Shown here one piece after another: positions 39,250-55,490 of a stretch of 64,000 nt of DNA; the first letter of the stretch is position 1, and every line of letters begins with the position of its first letter. Made by a program: the position numbers and the translations under genes. The notes under the pieces are model-generated. The model was not told where the DNA came from and ran no database searches. It saw only the letters and a program-made list of their open reading frames with translations. The stretch is from Jiangella anatolica (GTDB lineage Bacteria; Actinomycetota; Actinomycetes; Jiangellales; Jiangellaceae): NCBI RefSeq assembly GCF_003236295.1, contig NZ_POTW01000011.1:1-64000 (forward strand). The letters are read 5' to 3'.

Positions 39250-39720
39250 CTACCAGCGGTAGTGCGCGAAGGCCTTGTTCGACTCGGCCATCTTGTGGGT
39301 GTCCTCGCGACGCTTCACGCTGGCACCGAGGCCATTGGAGGCGTCGAGGATCTCGTTCATCAGACGCTCCGTCATGGTCTTCTCACGACGGGCGCGGGAG
39401 TAGCTGACCAGCCAGCGCAGGGCCAGCGTGGTGCTGCGGCCGGCGCGCACCTCGATCGGCACCTGGTAGGTCGCGCCACCGACACGGCGGCTGCGGACCT
39501 CGAGCGTCGGCTTGACGTTGTCGAGCGCGCGCTTGAGCGTGACGACGGGGTCGGTGCCGGTCTTCTCGCGGCAGCCCTCGAGGGCGCCGTGCACGATGCC
39601 CTCGGCGATGGACTTCTTGCCGTCCTCGAGCACCTTGTTGACCAGCTGCGTGACCAGCGGCGACCCGTACACCGGGTCGACGACGACCGGCCGCTTGGGA
39701 GCCGGACCCTTCCGCGGCAT
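39250..39720 (-). CDS. rpsG: 30S ribosomal protein S7
   Basis: S7, which starts assembly of the 30S head and touches E-site tRNA. 156 residues: [40 protein letters not shown] and [21 protein letters not shown]. The ATG overlaps the last base of the rpsL TAA. Normal length. Confidence 0.98.
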   Translation of the reverse strand: MPRKGPAPKRPVVVDPVYGSPLVTQLVNKVLEDGKKSIAEGIVHGALEGCREKTGTDPVVTLKRALDNVKPTLEVRSRRVGGATYQVPIEVRAGRSTTLALRWLVSYSRARREKTMTERLMNEILDASNGLGASVKRREDTHKMAESNKAFAHYRW

Positions 39721-40094
39721 TAGCTCTTCTCCTTCTTCGCGCCGTAGCGGCTGCGCGCCTGCTTGCGGTTCTTCACACCCTGGGTGTCGAGCGAACCGCG
39801 GATGATCTTGTACCGGACACCCGGGAGGTCCTTCACCCGGCCGCCACGCACGAGCACCATCGAGTGCTCCTGCAGGTTGTGGCCGACACCGGGGATGTAG
39901 GCGGTGACCTCGATCTGGCTGGTCAGCTTGACACGGGCAACCTTGCGAAGAGCCGAGTTCGGCTTCTTCGGCGTGGTGGTGTACACGCGCGTGCACACGC
40001 CGCGTCGCTGCGGGCTGCCCTTGAGCGCCGGGGTCTTGTTCTTGGCGACCTTGTCCTGGCGGCCCTTGCGGACCAACTGCTGGATCGTAGGCAC
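39720..40094 (-). CDS. rpsL: 30S ribosomal protein S12
   Basis: S12 of the decoding centre. 124 residues from a GTG ([12 protein letters not shown]). The streptomycin-site lysines are the sensitive type: [12 protein letters not shown] (Lys43) and [12 protein letters not shown] (Lys88). The frame stays open for 53 codons upstream, but the extension has no homology and covers the leader. First gene of the str operon, 246 nt after the predicted transcription start. Confidence 0.98.
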   Translation of the reverse strand: MPTIQQLVRKGRQDKVAKNKTPALKGSPQRRGVCTRVYTTTPKKPNSALRKVARVKLTSQIEVTAYIPGVGHNLQEHSMVLVRGGRVKDLPGVRYKIIRGSLDTQGVKNRKQARSRYGAKKEKS

Positions 40095-40340
40095 TACGTC
40101 TCCGTGTCCTCTGCTCGTCGAACTGCCTCGACTGGTCTGGTTTCCGGGGATCACATCGGCCTTCGGCCTGCCATCGGCGCAGGTCACGGGAGCCTTCCGG
40201 CGACCCCCGCGGTCGGGCGTGTCGGCCCGGTCCCACGCCGCACGATCAGGCATCCGATCGATGTGGTCGGTTGATCTGTCCGGTATGCGCTGGCTTCTGC
40301 TGCCGGGCGCGCCGGATTGCCCGGAGCAGTCCAGGCACGA
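40095..40340 (-). promoter_or_regulatory. Long leader of the str operon
   Basis: About 246 nt with no recognised gene. It carries the shared 24-nt element (40201-40224) and small inverted repeats, one being CGATC-N8-GATCG at 40243-40260. Length and element match the S10 leader. The function is probably control of the operon at RNA level. Confidence 0.6.
40201..40224 (-). promoter_or_regulatory. Shared r-protein leader element, str copy
   Basis: Identical over 24 nt to 35526-35549. On the transcribed strand it includes CGACACGCC followed by the small hairpin CGACC-gcggg-GGTCG. It begins 107 nt before the rpsL start, as against 71 nt for rpsJ. Confidence 0.75.
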
Positions 40341-40346
40341 AGACTG

Positions 40347-40376
40347 AGATTACCCGGTCGAGGGTACCCAGGTCAA
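40347..40376 (-). promoter_or_regulatory. Candidate str-operon promoter
   Basis: On the minus strand TTGACC (40371-40376), 18-nt spacer, TAATCT (40347-40352): close to the vegetative-sigma consensus and the best promoter in the window. Transcription would start near 40340. Confidence 0.8.
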
Positions 40377-40441
40377 AGTGATGCCGCAGCTCGACGGGGT
40401 AACGCCTACCGACCATAACGCACCGGTCACGCCCACGTCAC

Positions 40442-40483
40442 GACCCCACGCCGCGCCACCTCCGGCGGGGGCGGCGCGGGGTC
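40442..40483 (-). terminator. Terminator overlapping the end of the zincin-like gene
   Basis: Inverted repeat 40442-40454 with 40471-40483, 13 bp with one mismatch. The right arm overlaps the stop codon of the minus-strand gene at 40482. It separates that gene from the str promoter. Confidence 0.65.
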
Positions 40484-41240
40484 AGCAGCGGTAGCCGCCG
40501 TCCTCCAGGCCGGCCTCGCGTTCCAGCGGGTGCTCGCAGGGCTTGTTGGGGTTGTGGCGGATGACGTACTCCCAGATGAACCGCGCGTAGCCGTAGCGCG
40601 CCCACTGCTCGGAGTGGACCCGCTCGTGCCGCAGCAGCCGGGCCAGGCTCGGCGCGCCGGAGCCCGGCGGCTTCCGGCCCGACTCGACCGTGGTCCGCAG
40701 GATCTCGGCCGGGTCGTCGAACGAGCCGTTGACGAGGTACATCTCGCCCCAGGTGGTGCCGCCGCGGGCGGCGAACCAGTCCACCGGGTTCGGCAGGGTG
40801 CGCAGCGCGCGGCGGCCGGCCACCGCCATCAGCGTGCCTTCCGGGGTCGCGACCAGCGCGCCGCGCTTCACCGTCGTGCCGGCGTCACCCCGGTTGAGGC
40901 CGAGCATGCCGCTGTAGGACCAGCGGTTGCGGTCGCGCCGCGGGTCGGTGCGGCTGGGCCGGCCGCCGTTGAGCAGCTCGGTCAGCCGGGCCAGCTCGCG
41001 GGCCCGGCGGGCGTCGTCGATGCGGACGTAGGGACGGCGGTCCGGCCCGCGCCAGACGGTGCGGCCGGCCAGCGGCGCGAACGTCGTCGCTGTGACGTTC
41101 TCCGCGCGTGCGACCTCGACCACGTCGGCCGGCGCGTGGCCGGCGGCCAGCGTCCAGCGGACCCACTCGCGGTACAGCTCGTCCGGTTCGCCGGCGAGCA
41201 GGCCGGCGTCACGGAGCAGGCCGACGGTCGCGTCGGTCAT
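40482..41240 (-). CDS. Zincin-like putative metallopeptidase
   Basis: Protein of 252 residues with no signal peptide or membrane helix. The C-terminal part has the HExxH zinc motif HERVH (205-209) followed by SEQWARYG, an aromatic stretch and PLEREAG (Glu240 or Glu242 as likely third ligand). This order, H-E-x-x-H, a W-x-x-x-G and N/H-P-x-E-R-E-A, is that of small gluzincin-type proteins. The N-terminal 190 residues are not recognised. GGAGGAG lies 4 nt before the ATG. It is divergent from the ADP-ribosyltransferase gene, 91 nt apart, and may be part of the same island. Substrate unknown; it could be an effector or a processing protease. Confidence 0.75.
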   Translation of the reverse strand: MTDATVGLLRDAGLLAGEPDELYREWVRWTLAAGHAPADVVEVARAENVTATTFAPLAGRTVWRGPDRRPYVRIDDARRARELARLTELLNGGRPSRTDPRRDRNRWSYSGMLGLNRGDAGTTVKRGALVATPEGTLMAVAGRRALRTLPNPVDWFAARGGTTWGEMYLVNGSFDDPAEILRTTVESGRKPPGSGAPSLARLLRHERVHSEQWARYGYARFIWEYVIRHNPNKPCEHPLEREAGLEDGGYRC

Positions 41241-41331
41241 CCGACTCCTCCTCGCGGGGTGCGGGCGCCAATCGCAGCAAATCTACTGGGGCGCTGTCAC
41301 ATTCGGGCTCCGGAAACCACCCATAGGAGGT

Positions 41332-42135
41332 GTGGCCCTCTCGACCTCCGCCCGGCCGGTCCGGACCGCAGCCCTGGAGCTGGCGGCGCTGTCCGGCCTG
41401 CTTCGTGACGGCGCCGGCGTCCTCGCCGCGGCGGTGCTGGCCCACGTCGACGAGGTCCGGCGCCGCGCCGGGCCGGCGCTGCCACCGGATCAGCACGACG
41501 TCGTCCGCGCCGCCGGCGTCGCGATGCAACAGGCGCTCACGGCCGCCACCGCCCAGCTGACGCCGCTGATCGACGGCGCCGGCGGCGAGCTCGAGGTGCT
41601 GCTGCGCCGGCCCCGTGACGGCCCGCTCGCCGCGGCACAGCGGGAGGCGCTGCGGCACTACACCACCGTCGCCGGCGTGACGGAGCTGAACCGGTACCTG
41701 CGCGACCCGGCGAGCACGCCGGAACCGCGCCGGGCCGAGCTGCGCCGGCTGGCCGGCGACGCGATCGCCGGGCTGGCGGCCCTGCCACGGTTCACCGGCG
41801 TCGCCTACCGCGGCACGACGCTGCCGGCCGAGCAGCTGGAGCGCTGGCGGCCCGGTGTCGTCGTCGCCGACCGCGGCTTCGCCAGCGCCTCGGCCAGCGC
41901 GGCCGTCGCACACGCGTTCCGGGCCGGCGGCAACACGTTCCTCACCATCGTCGGCCGCAGCGGCGCCGACATCCGCCGGCTGTCGCTGTACGAGCACGAG
42001 GCCGAGGTGCTGTACCCGCCCGGCACCCGGTTCCGCGTGCTGGACCGATCGTGGGACGACGAGCGCGGCTGCTGGAGCTTCCTGCTGGAGGAGGTGCCGC
42101 GATGCGCTTCGACCGCGACGTCTACGACCGGCTGA
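41332..42135 (+). CDS. Putative arginine-type mono-ADP-ribosyltransferase
   Basis: Protein of 267 residues from a GTG. The C-terminal half has the R-S-E order of arginine-specific ADP-ribosyltransferases: Arg160 in VAYRGTTL, the FASAS motif (Ser185, Ser187), and Glu223-Ala-Glu225 in YEHEAEVLYPPGTRFRVL. Before these comes ALRHYTTVAGVTELNRYLR (107-124), like the alpha-helix segment before the catalytic Arg in the family. The E-x-E pair predicts transfer of ADP-ribose to arginine. The N-terminal 100 residues are Ala-rich and helical. No signal peptide. The start is unsure: AGGAGG is only 1 nt before the GTG and no better start lies nearby. Its last 34 nt overlap a small ORF. A toxin role is inference. 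Confidence 0.8.
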   Translation: MALSTSARPVRTAALELAALSGLLRDGAGVLAAAVLAHVDEVRRRAGPALPPDQHDVVRAAGVAMQQALTAATAQLTPLIDGAGGELEVLLRRPRDGPLAAAQREALRHYTTVAGVTELNRYLRDPASTPEPRRAELRRLAGDAIAGLAALPRFTGVAYRGTTLPAEQLERWRPGVVVADRGFASASASAAVAHAFRAGGNTFLTIVGRSGADIRRLSLYEHEAEVLYPPGTRFRVLDRSWDDERGCWSFLLEEVPRCASTATSTTG

Positions 42136-42251
42136 GCGACGACCAGAAGGCCGCCTACCTGCGGGCCGTGTACGACGGCACCCCGGCGACGAGCGAGCCG
42201 GCCACGCGGAAGGCGGCCGCCCCGGAGGGCCTGGAGGTCGTCGAGGAATGA
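42102..42251 (+). CDS. 49-residue protein overlapping the ADP-ribosyltransferase gene
   Basis: Small protein of 49 residues, MRFDRDVYDRLSDDQKAAYL at the start and Glu/Ala-rich at the end. It begins 34 nt before the end of the ADP-ribosyltransferase gene in another frame, with GGAGGAGG 7 nt before the ATG, so it is well placed for coupled translation. Predicted helix in residues 5-24; net acidic. I do not recognise a family. As a small acidic partner of a likely toxin it could be an antitoxin or immunity protein; that is inference from position only. Confidence 0.65.
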   Translation: MRFDRDVYDRLSDDQKAAYLRAVYDGTPATSEPATRKAAAPEGLEVVEE

Positions 42252-42290
42252 CGACGGCGCCGCCACCCACGAGGGGTGACGGCGCCGTCG
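42252..42290. terminator. Bidirectional terminator between the ART operon and rpoC
   Basis: Perfect 11-bp inverted repeat (42252-42262 with 42280-42290) enclosing a further CACCC/GGGTG pairing. It begins right after the stop of the 49-residue ORF and lies 20 nt past the rpoC stop, so it can serve both convergent units. Confidence 0.85.
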
Positions 42291-42309
42291 ATCACGGACG
42301 CCGGACTCG

Positions 42310-46221
<3,912 letters not shown>

Positions 46222-46309
46222 GTGTGTCCTTCTCTCGCTCAGATATGTCAGGTCTGTGGTGGCTGGCGGAAATGGGAGGCCGGCTCGGACGAGCGGCCTC
46301 CCACCACCG

Positions 46310-49777
<3,468 letters not shown>

Positions 49778-50186
49778 CAGGGGTCCTTCCGAGGGCACAC
49801 GGTCGGAATGCACGCGCAGTCCTCAACCCAAGCGGGCAGCATCGGCGAAGGGCAGCGCAAAGCTGCAGTCTAACCCAGTGGGCACACTGCTGTCGAGTGG
49901 TCAGCCACTCCGCGCTTCCTTCTGTCTCGCATCCCCCACCCCGCTGCCAGATCAGCATCTCGTCACGAGGTCGCCCACGTCAAGCACCAACTCCCCCGGA
50001 ATCAGCGACATGGCACCTTAATTGCCACATTCACCGTGCTCAGCGGCCAATCGGTGACTCATCCGAACGTACGATCCAGTGGCGCGGCGCGCCGTTTCGA
50101 GCCCCCGGAGCGGCGTCGCGAGCCATGTCCCGGGGTCTGGAACGGACGGCCGAATTTCGCTGCGGGCGAACGAACCGGACACGAAA
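49778..50186. other. Gene-free stretch ahead of rpoB
   Basis: No convincing gene here. From 50014 to 49778 it would be the rpoB leader (about 237 nt). The rest, up to the rplL terminator, has no recognised feature apart from the weak promoter at 50021-50050. No copy of the S10/str leader element is present. Confidence 0.6.
50021..50050 (-). promoter_or_regulatory. Weak candidate rpoB promoter
   Basis: On the minus strand TTGGCC (50045-50050) in CGATTGGCC, as at the rpsJ and infA promoters, 18-nt spacer, GGCAAT (50021-50026), which keeps only CAAT of the usual -10. Supported mainly by the shared -35 context and by a leader length close to those of S10 and str. Confidence 0.4.
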
Positions 50187-50222
50187 CGGGCCCGGCACCC
50201 CGCGATGGGGGTACCGGGCCCG
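50187..50222 (-). terminator. Terminator behind rplL
   Basis: 15-bp inverted repeat with one mismatch (50187-50201 with 50208-50222), 6-nt loop, 22 nt after the rplL stop. On the minus strand it is followed by TTTCGTG. It parts rplJL from rpoBC, which then needs its own promoter or read-through. Confidence 0.85.
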
Positions 50223-50244
50223 CGTGTGTCAGTGGGTCAGTGAC

Positions 50245-50637
50245 TCACTTGACGGAGACGGTGGCGCCGGCGGCCTCGAGGGCCTCCTTGGCCTTGTCCG
50301 CGGCCTCCTTGTTGACCTTCTCGAGCAGCGGCTTCGGCGCGGCCTCGACGAGGTCCTTGGCCTCCTTGAGGCCGAGCGAGGTCAGACCCCGGACCTCCTT
50401 GATGACCTGGATCTTCTTGTCGCCGGCGGCCTCGAGGATGACGTCGAACTCGTCCTTCTCCTCCTCGGCCGGGGCGGCGGCGCCGGGGCCAGCGGCGCCC
50501 GGAGCGGCGGCGACGGCGACCGGGGCGGCCGCGGTGACCTCGAAGGTCTCCTCGAACTTCTTCACGAACTCGGAGAGCTCGATGAGGGTCATCTCCTTGA
50601 ACGCGTCCAGGAGCTCCTCGGTGTTGAGCTTCGCCAT
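50245..50637 (-). CDS. rplL: 50S ribosomal protein L7/L12
   Basis: L7/L12, the stalk protein that recruits translation GTPases. 130 residues: N-terminal dimerisation helices ([27 protein letters not shown]), an Ala/Pro/Gly hinge ([19 protein letters not shown] region) and the C-terminal domain ([43 protein letters not shown]). Normal length. 78 nt after rplJ. Confidence 0.98.
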   Translation of the reverse strand: MAKLNTEELLDAFKEMTLIELSEFVKKFEETFEVTAAAPVAVAAAPGAAGPGAAAPAEEEKDEFDVILEAAGDKKIQVIKEVRGLTSLGLKEAKDLVEAAPKPLLEKVNKEAADKAKEALEAAGATVSVK

Positions 50638-50715
50638 GGTGGCGGTTTCCTTTCTCTGTTCGGCTGAGTGCCGGGTTGTCGTACGGGCTCGGGGCCGTGG
50701 AACGACCCCCGGTGG

Positions 50716-51330
50716 TCAGCCCTCGTTCTGCTCCGTGGCCTCGGCCGCGTCGGCGGCCTCCGTGGCCTCGGCCGCGTCGGCGGCCTCCGCGACGGGTGCC
50801 TCGGCGGCGGGCGCCTCGGCCTCGACCTTCTGCCGCAGCGCCTCGACGACGCGAGCGGTCTGCGCCAGCGGCGCCTGGAACAGCGACACCGCGTTCTGCA
50901 GCGACGCCTTCATCGCACCGGCCAGCTTGGCCAGCAGGACCTCACGCGACTCGAGGTCGGCGAGCTTGGTGATCTCCTCACCGGTGAGCGGCGCCCCGTC
51001 GAGCAGGCCACCCTTCACCACGAGGACGGGGTTCGCCTTGGCGAAGTCACGCAGACCCTTCGCGGCCTCGACCGGGTCGCCCTTGACGAAGGCGATGGCC
51101 GACGGGCCGGAGAGGTAGTCGTCGAGCCCCGAGATCCCGGCTTCCTTCGCCGCGATCTTGGTCAGCGTGTTCTTCACCACGGCGTAGGACGCGTTCCCAC
51201 CGAGCGACCGACGCAGTTCCGTCAGCTGCTTGACGGTGAGGCCGCGGTACTCGGTCAGCACGACCGCGTTGCTGGCGCGGAACTCGTCCGCGAGCTCGGC
51301 GACCGCGGCTGCCTTGTCAGGCCTCGCCAT
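50716..51330 (-). CDS. rplJ: 50S ribosomal protein L10 with repetitive tail
   Basis: L10, base of the L7/L12 stalk; with L12 it represses its own mRNA in many bacteria. 204 residues. Core 1-170 ([34 protein letters not shown], and the L12-binding helix). Residues 171-204 are an Ala/Glu tail with a near-perfect repeat ([19 protein letters not shown]). ATG at 51330; an in-frame upstream extension covers the leader and is not conserved. Confidence 0.97.
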   Translation of the reverse strand: MARPDKAAAVAELADEFRASNAVVLTEYRGLTVKQLTELRRSLGGNASYAVVKNTLTKIAAKEAGISGLDDYLSGPSAIAFVKGDPVEAAKGLRDFAKANPVLVVKGGLLDGAPLTGEEITKLADLESREVLLAKLAGAMKASLQNAVSLFQAPLAQTARVVEALRQKVEAEAPAAEAPVAEAADAAEATEAADAAEATEQNEG

Positions 51331-51525
51331 GGGGCTCCTTCTTCCGGATGGGTGCCGGTGGAGGCCCGCAGACATGAAGAACGCCCCGGCGCAGGCGCGG
51401 GGCGAAGAAGACCGGCGGCACAGCCGACGGCGCGACGTTCGTCTCTCACCTGCGCGGGCCGCCCACATCGCTGCGGGGCCTTCGTCACGATCGGCAAGCG
51501 ACCGTGAGACCGGCGGTCTTTGGCA
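51331..51525 (-). promoter_or_regulatory. L10-type leader of rplJL
   Basis: About 195 nt between the predicted transcription start and rplJ. A strong hairpin (51383-51403, nine pairs with one bulge), followed on the minus strand by GTTCTTC, lies near the rplJ end. L10-L12 complex binds such leaders in many bacteria (the L10 leader family); here the match rests on position and hairpins, not on a covariance search. Confidence 0.6.
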
Positions 51526-51531
51526 GCGTTC

Positions 51532-51561
51532 ATGGTACGGGCACCGGGGCGCTCTCGCCAA
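51532..51561 (-). promoter_or_regulatory. Candidate rplJL promoter
   Basis: On the minus strand TTGGCG (51556-51561), 18-nt spacer, TACCAT (51532-51537). The -35 begins 1 nt from the stop of the hydrolase gene upstream. Transcription would start near 51525. Confidence 0.7.
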
Positions 51562-51562
51562 A

Positions 51563-53308
51563 TCAGCCGAACGGGCCGGTCTTCTGGTCCTGGAACGAGT
51601 GCACCATGTCGCGCAGCTCCTCGGTCCGATCGGCCGGCCAGTCGTCCGGCGGCGCGACCGCCAGCCAGGCGTCGACCAGCTCGCCGCCGTAGTTGTGCCC
51701 GTGCCCGGCCGGCACCGTCGCCGACAGCGCCATGTCCGCCGTGACCTGCCAGAACGTCACGAACGGATACCAGTCGAGGCTGGGCAGGACGTCCGGGCCG
51801 TGCTCCTCGTCGATCCACTCCGGCCGCTCGAACATCAGGTCCCACGACCACAGCGTCACCGGGTCGGAGGCGTGCTGCAGGAACAGCACCGGCGGGCCGT
51901 CGTCGAACTCCAGGTCCAGCGGCTCCTGCCAGCCGCCCCAGAACTTCACCTCGGCGCCGCCGTCGACGACCGGCAGCCGGGCCGGCGAGCCGTCGTCGCG
52001 CTCGGCGGTGAGCTCGCGACGCAGCGCGTGCCGGCTGGGCGAGCCGACCCACAGCGCGCCGTCGACCTTCGAGCGCAGGTCGTCCAGCGAGTCGAACGCC
52101 GACGCGCTGCCCATCGCGCCGAGGCTCTCGCCGTAGACGAGCAGCTTCGGGCGCTCGTCCGGCGGGCGCTCCAGCCAGGCCTCCTGCACGGCCTCGAACA
52201 GGGCCCGGCCGGCGAGCTGCACCTGCTCCTGGTCGGCGACGAAGGAGATCCAGCTGGGCAGGTAGGAGTACTGCAGCGCGACGATCGCGGAGTCGCCGTT
52301 GTAGAGGTACTCCAGCGCGTCGGCGGCGGCGCCGTCCACCCAGCCGGTGCCGGTCGTCGTCACCACGACGAGGACGTCGCGGTCGAAGCCGCCGGCCCGC
52401 TCCAGCTCGCGCACGGCCAGCGACGCCAGCCCGGCGGGCGTCTCGGCGGAGTCCATGCCGACGTAGGCACGGACCGGGTCGAGCGCGGGCCGGCCGCTGA
52501 ACGCCGTCAGCTCGTCCACCGTCGGGCCGGACGAGACGAACTCGCGGCCCTTGCGGCCCAGCGAGTCCCACGTGACCAGCGAGCCGGGCCCGCCGGAGTG
52601 GGTCGGCGACGACGGCGCGTTGTTGCCGGCCTCGGTCTCCATGTTGACGGCGGCGAACGCGTCGTTGGCGACATCGAGCAGCGATGGGTACAGCAGGCCC
52701 GTCCACGACCAGGTCGCCAGCCCGCCGACGCACAGCACCGACGCGACCAGCGCGACCTGCGGCGGCACCCAGCGCGCGAAGAAGCGCCGCAGCCGCCGCG
52801 ACGCGGCCCGCAGCAGCCGGGCCAGCGCCAGGAAGACCACGAAGATCGCGCCGGCGACCAGCAGGATGAGCAGGTAGTGATTGGGCCCCGGGTTCTCGAC
52901 GTCCATCAGCGCGCGCAGCTGGGTCTGCCAGGCCGCGTTGTCGGCGAGGTACCAGGCGATCGCCACGGCCGCGACGACGCCGACGCCCCACCAGGCGATC
53001 AGCCGGGCCCGTCGCGACGGCGTCAGCAGCTCCGGCCGGGCCCGGCGCAGCACCAGCCGGACCAGCCAGCCGATCAGCACGCCGAGCGCGTAGCCGATGG
53101 TGGCCGTCAGGCCGCTCACCATCGCCTGGTAGATCCAGGTGCGCGGCAGCAGGGTCGGCGTCAGCGACCAGCAGAAGAAGCAGACCGCGCCGATCAGCCC
53201 CGCGTAGTCCGGGCGCAGCCAGACGAGGAAGCGGCCGAGCACCGGGACGTCGAGCACCGACGGCAGGCTCCGCCCCCGCGCCAGACCGCGGTCGAGCAGC
53301 TGCGTCAC
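51563..53308 (-). CDS. Membrane alpha/beta-hydrolase (PF15420/PF10081 type)
   Basis: Protein of 581 residues. The N-terminal half has about five membrane helices (about 35-55, 62-85, 105-125, 148-170, 183-210). The C-terminal half is an alpha/beta-hydrolase with the nucleophile elbow [10 protein letters not shown]; a downstream His in [11 protein letters not shown] and an Asp ([11 protein letters not shown]) complete a plausible triad. This two-domain layout is common in actinomycetes and is often annotated as a membrane-bound hydrolase of unknown substrate. It lies between the rplKA and rplJL units, an unusual insertion, and ends next to the rplJ promoter. Confidence 0.85.
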   Translation of the reverse strand: MTQLLDRGLARGRSLPSVLDVPVLGRFLVWLRPDYAGLIGAVCFFCWSLTPTLLPRTWIYQAMVSGLTATIGYALGVLIGWLVRLVLRRARPELLTPSRRARLIAWWGVGVVAAVAIAWYLADNAAWQTQLRALMDVENPGPNHYLLILLVAGAIFVVFLALARLLRAASRRLRRFFARWVPPQVALVASVLCVGGLATWSWTGLLYPSLLDVANDAFAAVNMETEAGNNAPSSPTHSGGPGSLVTWDSLGRKGREFVSSGPTVDELTAFSGRPALDPVRAYVGMDSAETPAGLASLAVRELERAGGFDRDVLVVVTTTGTGWVDGAAADALEYLYNGDSAIVALQYSYLPSWISFVADQEQVQLAGRALFEAVQEAWLERPPDERPKLLVYGESLGAMGSASAFDSLDDLRSKVDGALWVGSPSRHALRRELTAERDDGSPARLPVVDGGAEVKFWGGWQEPLDLEFDDGPPVLFLQHASDPVTLWSWDLMFERPEWIDEEHGPDVLPSLDWYPFVTFWQVTADMALSATVPAGHGHNYGGELVDAWLAVAPPDDWPADRTEELRDMVHSFQDQKTGPFG

Positions 53309-53346
53309 CGGCGCCGCCCTCCGGGGGCCGTGGAGCGGGCAGAACG

Positions 53347-53384
53347 CGACCGCCGCGAGCCAGCAGACTGGATCGCGGCGGTCG
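53347..53384 (-). terminator. Terminator behind rplKA, main hairpin
   Basis: Perfect 12-bp inverted repeat (53347-53358 with 53373-53384) enclosing a second CCAG/CTGG stem. It lies 41 nt after the rplA stop and just ahead of the hydrolase start (53308), so the hydrolase needs its own promoter or read-through. Confidence 0.8.
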
Positions 53385-53392
53385 GCGGACGC

Positions 53393-53413
53393 TGAGCCGT
53401 CAGCAACGGCTCA
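53393..53413 (-). terminator. Second hairpin behind rplA
   Basis: TGAGCCGT-CAGCA-ACGGCTCA, perfect 8-bp stem with a 5-nt loop, 12 nt after the rplA stop and just ahead of the longer hairpin at 53347-53384. Two hairpins in tandem make a strong double terminator. Confidence 0.65.
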
Positions 53414-53424
53414 CCGGTCGGAGC

Positions 53425-54135
53425 TCACGCGTCGGCGGCCTCCGCCGCCCGCACCTTGGCCGGGTCGAGCGGGATGCTCGGGCCCATGGTGGTGGTGAGC
53501 GTGGCCTTGCGGATGTAGCGGCCCTTCGACGCCGACGGCTTGAGCCGGTTGATCTCGTCGAGGGCGGCCGCGTAGTTCTCGGCCAGCGCCTGCTCGGTGA
53601 ACGACGTCTTGCCGATGATGAAGTGGAGGTTCGCGTGCCGGTCGACCCGGAACTCGATCTTGCCGCCCTTGATGTCGGAGACGGCCTTCTCCACGTCCAT
53701 GGTGACGGTGCCGGTCTTCGGGTTCGGCATCAGGCCGCGCGGGCCGAGCACCCGGCCCAGCCGGCCGACCTTGCCCATGAGGTCCGGCGTCGCGACGACG
53801 GCGTCGAAGTCGAGCCGGCCGCCCTGGACCTCCTCGACGAGCTCGTCGCCGCCGACGATGTCGGCGCCGGCCGCCTTGGCCTCCTCAGCCTTCGGACCCA
53901 CGGCGAAGACCAGGACCCGGGCGGTCTTGCCGGTGCCGTGCGGGAGGTTGACGGTGCCACGGACCATCTGGTCGGCCTTGCGGGGGTCGACGCCCAGCCG
54001 CAGGGCCACCTCGACGGTGGCGTCGTACTTGGTGCTCGACGTCTCGCGGGCCAGCTTGACGGCCTCGGTCGGGGCGTAGAGGCGGTCGCGGTCGATCTTC
54101 TCGGCCGCGGCGCGGTAGGACTTGCTGCGCTTCAT
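53425..54135 (-). CDS. rplA: 50S ribosomal protein L1
   Basis: L1 of the mobile stalk that helps release deacylated tRNA and represses its own operon. 236 residues: [50 protein letters not shown] and [14 protein letters not shown]. Start set by homology. The 85-nt gap from rplK could hold the L1-binding site, but none was identified with confidence. Confidence 0.98.
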   Translation of the reverse strand: MKRSKSYRAAAEKIDRDRLYAPTEAVKLARETSSTKYDATVEVALRLGVDPRKADQMVRGTVNLPHGTGKTARVLVFAVGPKAEEAKAAGADIVGGDELVEEVQGGRLDFDAVVATPDLMGKVGRLGRVLGPRGLMPNPKTGTVTMDVEKAVSDIKGGKIEFRVDRHANLHFIIGKTSFTEQALAENYAAALDEINRLKPSASKGRYIRKATLTTTMGPSIPLDPAKVRAAEAADA

Positions 54136-54220
54136 GTCTTCTCCTCGTGTTCCTGGAGTCGTGGTGCGGGCCCAGCGCTGGGACCCTCCCACTGGCCGGC
54201 TCGTACTGTGCGAGCCGGTG

Positions 54221-54652
54221 TCAGTCGGCGACCGTGACGCCCATCTGCCGGGCGGTGCCCGCGATGATCTTCTCGGCGGCCTCGACGTCGTTGGCGTTGA
54301 GGTCGGGCATCTTCTGCTCGGCGATGGCCCGCAGCTGCTCGCGGCTGATCGACGCGACCTTCGTCTTGTGCGGCTCGCCGGAGCCCTTGTCGATGCCGGC
54401 GGCCTTCAGGATCAGCTTGGCGGCCGGCGGCGTCTTCGTGACGAAGGTGAAGGAACGGTCCTCGTAGACCGTGATCTCCACCGGGATCACGTTGCCGCGC
54501 TGCGACTCGGTGGCCGCGTTGTACGCCTTGCAGAACTCCATGATGTTGACGCCGTGCTGGCCCAGCGCGGGGCCGACCGGCGGTGCTGGGGTCGCCTGGC
54601 CGGCCTGGATCTGGAGCTTGATCAGGCCTGCGACCTTCTTCTTCGCTGGCAT
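54221..54652 (-). CDS. rplK: 50S ribosomal protein L11
   Basis: L11 of the GTPase-associated centre, needed for RelA activation and the target region for thiostrepton. 143 residues: [34 protein letters not shown], with the conserved Pro22/Pro26-type prolines, and [13 protein letters not shown] at the end. Normal length. Confidence 0.98.
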   Translation of the reverse strand: MPAKKKVAGLIKLQIQAGQATPAPPVGPALGQHGVNIMEFCKAYNAATESQRGNVIPVEITVYEDRSFTFVTKTPPAAKLILKAAGIDKGSGEPHKTKVASISREQLRAIAEQKMPDLNANDVEAAEKIIAGTARQMGVTVAD

Positions 54653-54717
54653 TCCTCGGGTCCTTGTCGTGATGGTGATGCTGTCCCATGCGCACCGGAC
54701 GGCGCGCGCGGGGACCG

Positions 54718-55446
54718 TCAGAGCTTCTGGATCTGGTTGAACGAGAGCTCGACGGGGGTCTCGCGGCCGAAGATCTCGACCAGTCCCTTGATCTTCTGGG
54801 AGTCGGCGTTGATCTCGTTGATGGTCGCGTGCAGGGTGGCGAACGGTCCGTCGACGACCATGACGGAGTCACCGACCTCGAAGTCTACGACCTCGACCTG
54901 CTTCTTCTCCTCGGCCGGCTTGGACTGCTCGGCCACCTGCGGGGCGAGCCACCGCTCGACCTCGTCCAGGCCCAGCGGGATCGGCTGGTGCGCGTGCCCG
55001 ACGAACCCGGTGACGGCCGGGGTGTTGCGGACCGCGGACCACGACTCGTCGGTCATGTCCATGCGCACCAGCACGTAGCCCGGGAAGCGGTTGCGCTTCA
55101 CCAGCCGGCGCTGGCCGTTCTTGATCTCGGCGACCTCTTCGGTGGGCACCTCGATCTCGAAGATGTAGTCCTCCATGTTGAGGCTGCCGATGCGGTTCTC
55201 GAGGTTCGCCCGGACCCGGTTCTCCATGCCGGAGTAGGTCTGGACGACGAACCACTCGCCCGGCTTCGCGCGCAGCACCCGGCGGAACTCCGCCAGCGGG
55301 TCGGACTCCTCGGACTCGACGCTGTCGGCCGCGACGTCCGCGCTGTCGGCGGGCTCCGCCTCGGGTGCGGCCTCGGCCGGACCGGGCTCGCCCGCGGGCG
55401 ACTCCTCGGTCTCGACGTCCTCGATGGTCGACTCGTGCTCGGACAC
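54718..55446 (-). CDS. nusG: Transcription termination/antitermination protein NusG
   Basis: NusG binds RNA polymerase and couples it to Rho or the ribosome. 242 residues from the GTG at 55446 ([15 protein letters not shown]). An acidic N-terminal extension of about 55 residues precedes the NGN domain ([33 protein letters not shown]), and a KOW domain ends the protein ([22 protein letters not shown]). A GTG 12 codons upstream is possible. Start chosen by likeness to other actinomycete NusG, which also have acidic extensions. Confidence 0.95.
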   Translation of the reverse strand: MSEHESTIEDVETEESPAGEPGPAEAAPEAEPADSADVAADSVESEESDPLAEFRRVLRAKPGEWFVVQTYSGMENRVRANLENRIGSLNMEDYIFEIEVPTEEVAEIKNGQRRLVKRNRFPGYVLVRMDMTDESWSAVRNTPAVTGFVGHAHQPIPLGLDEVERWLAPQVAEQSKPAEEKKQVEVVDFEVGDSVMVVDGPFATLHATINEINADSQKIKGLVEIFGRETPVELSFNQIQKL

Positions 55447-55490
55447 GGTGTGCGCTTCTTCCTCCTGGGTGCGGCTGACCACGGGATCGA

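Noticed and set aside
39720..40253. RpsL with a 53-residue N-terminal extension from an upstream ATG
   Set aside because: S12 homologues begin at VPTIQQL. The extension covers the leader element and has no ribosome site; the open frame is a result of high GC content.
41241..41331. Promoters in the gap between the zincin and transferase genes
   Set aside because: Several TA-rich six-mers were seen on both strands, but none had a matching -35 at 16-19 nt, so no site is claimed.
54136..54220. L1-binding control site between rplK and rplA
   Set aside because: Position is right, but the expected loop and stem pattern could not be matched with confidence by eye.
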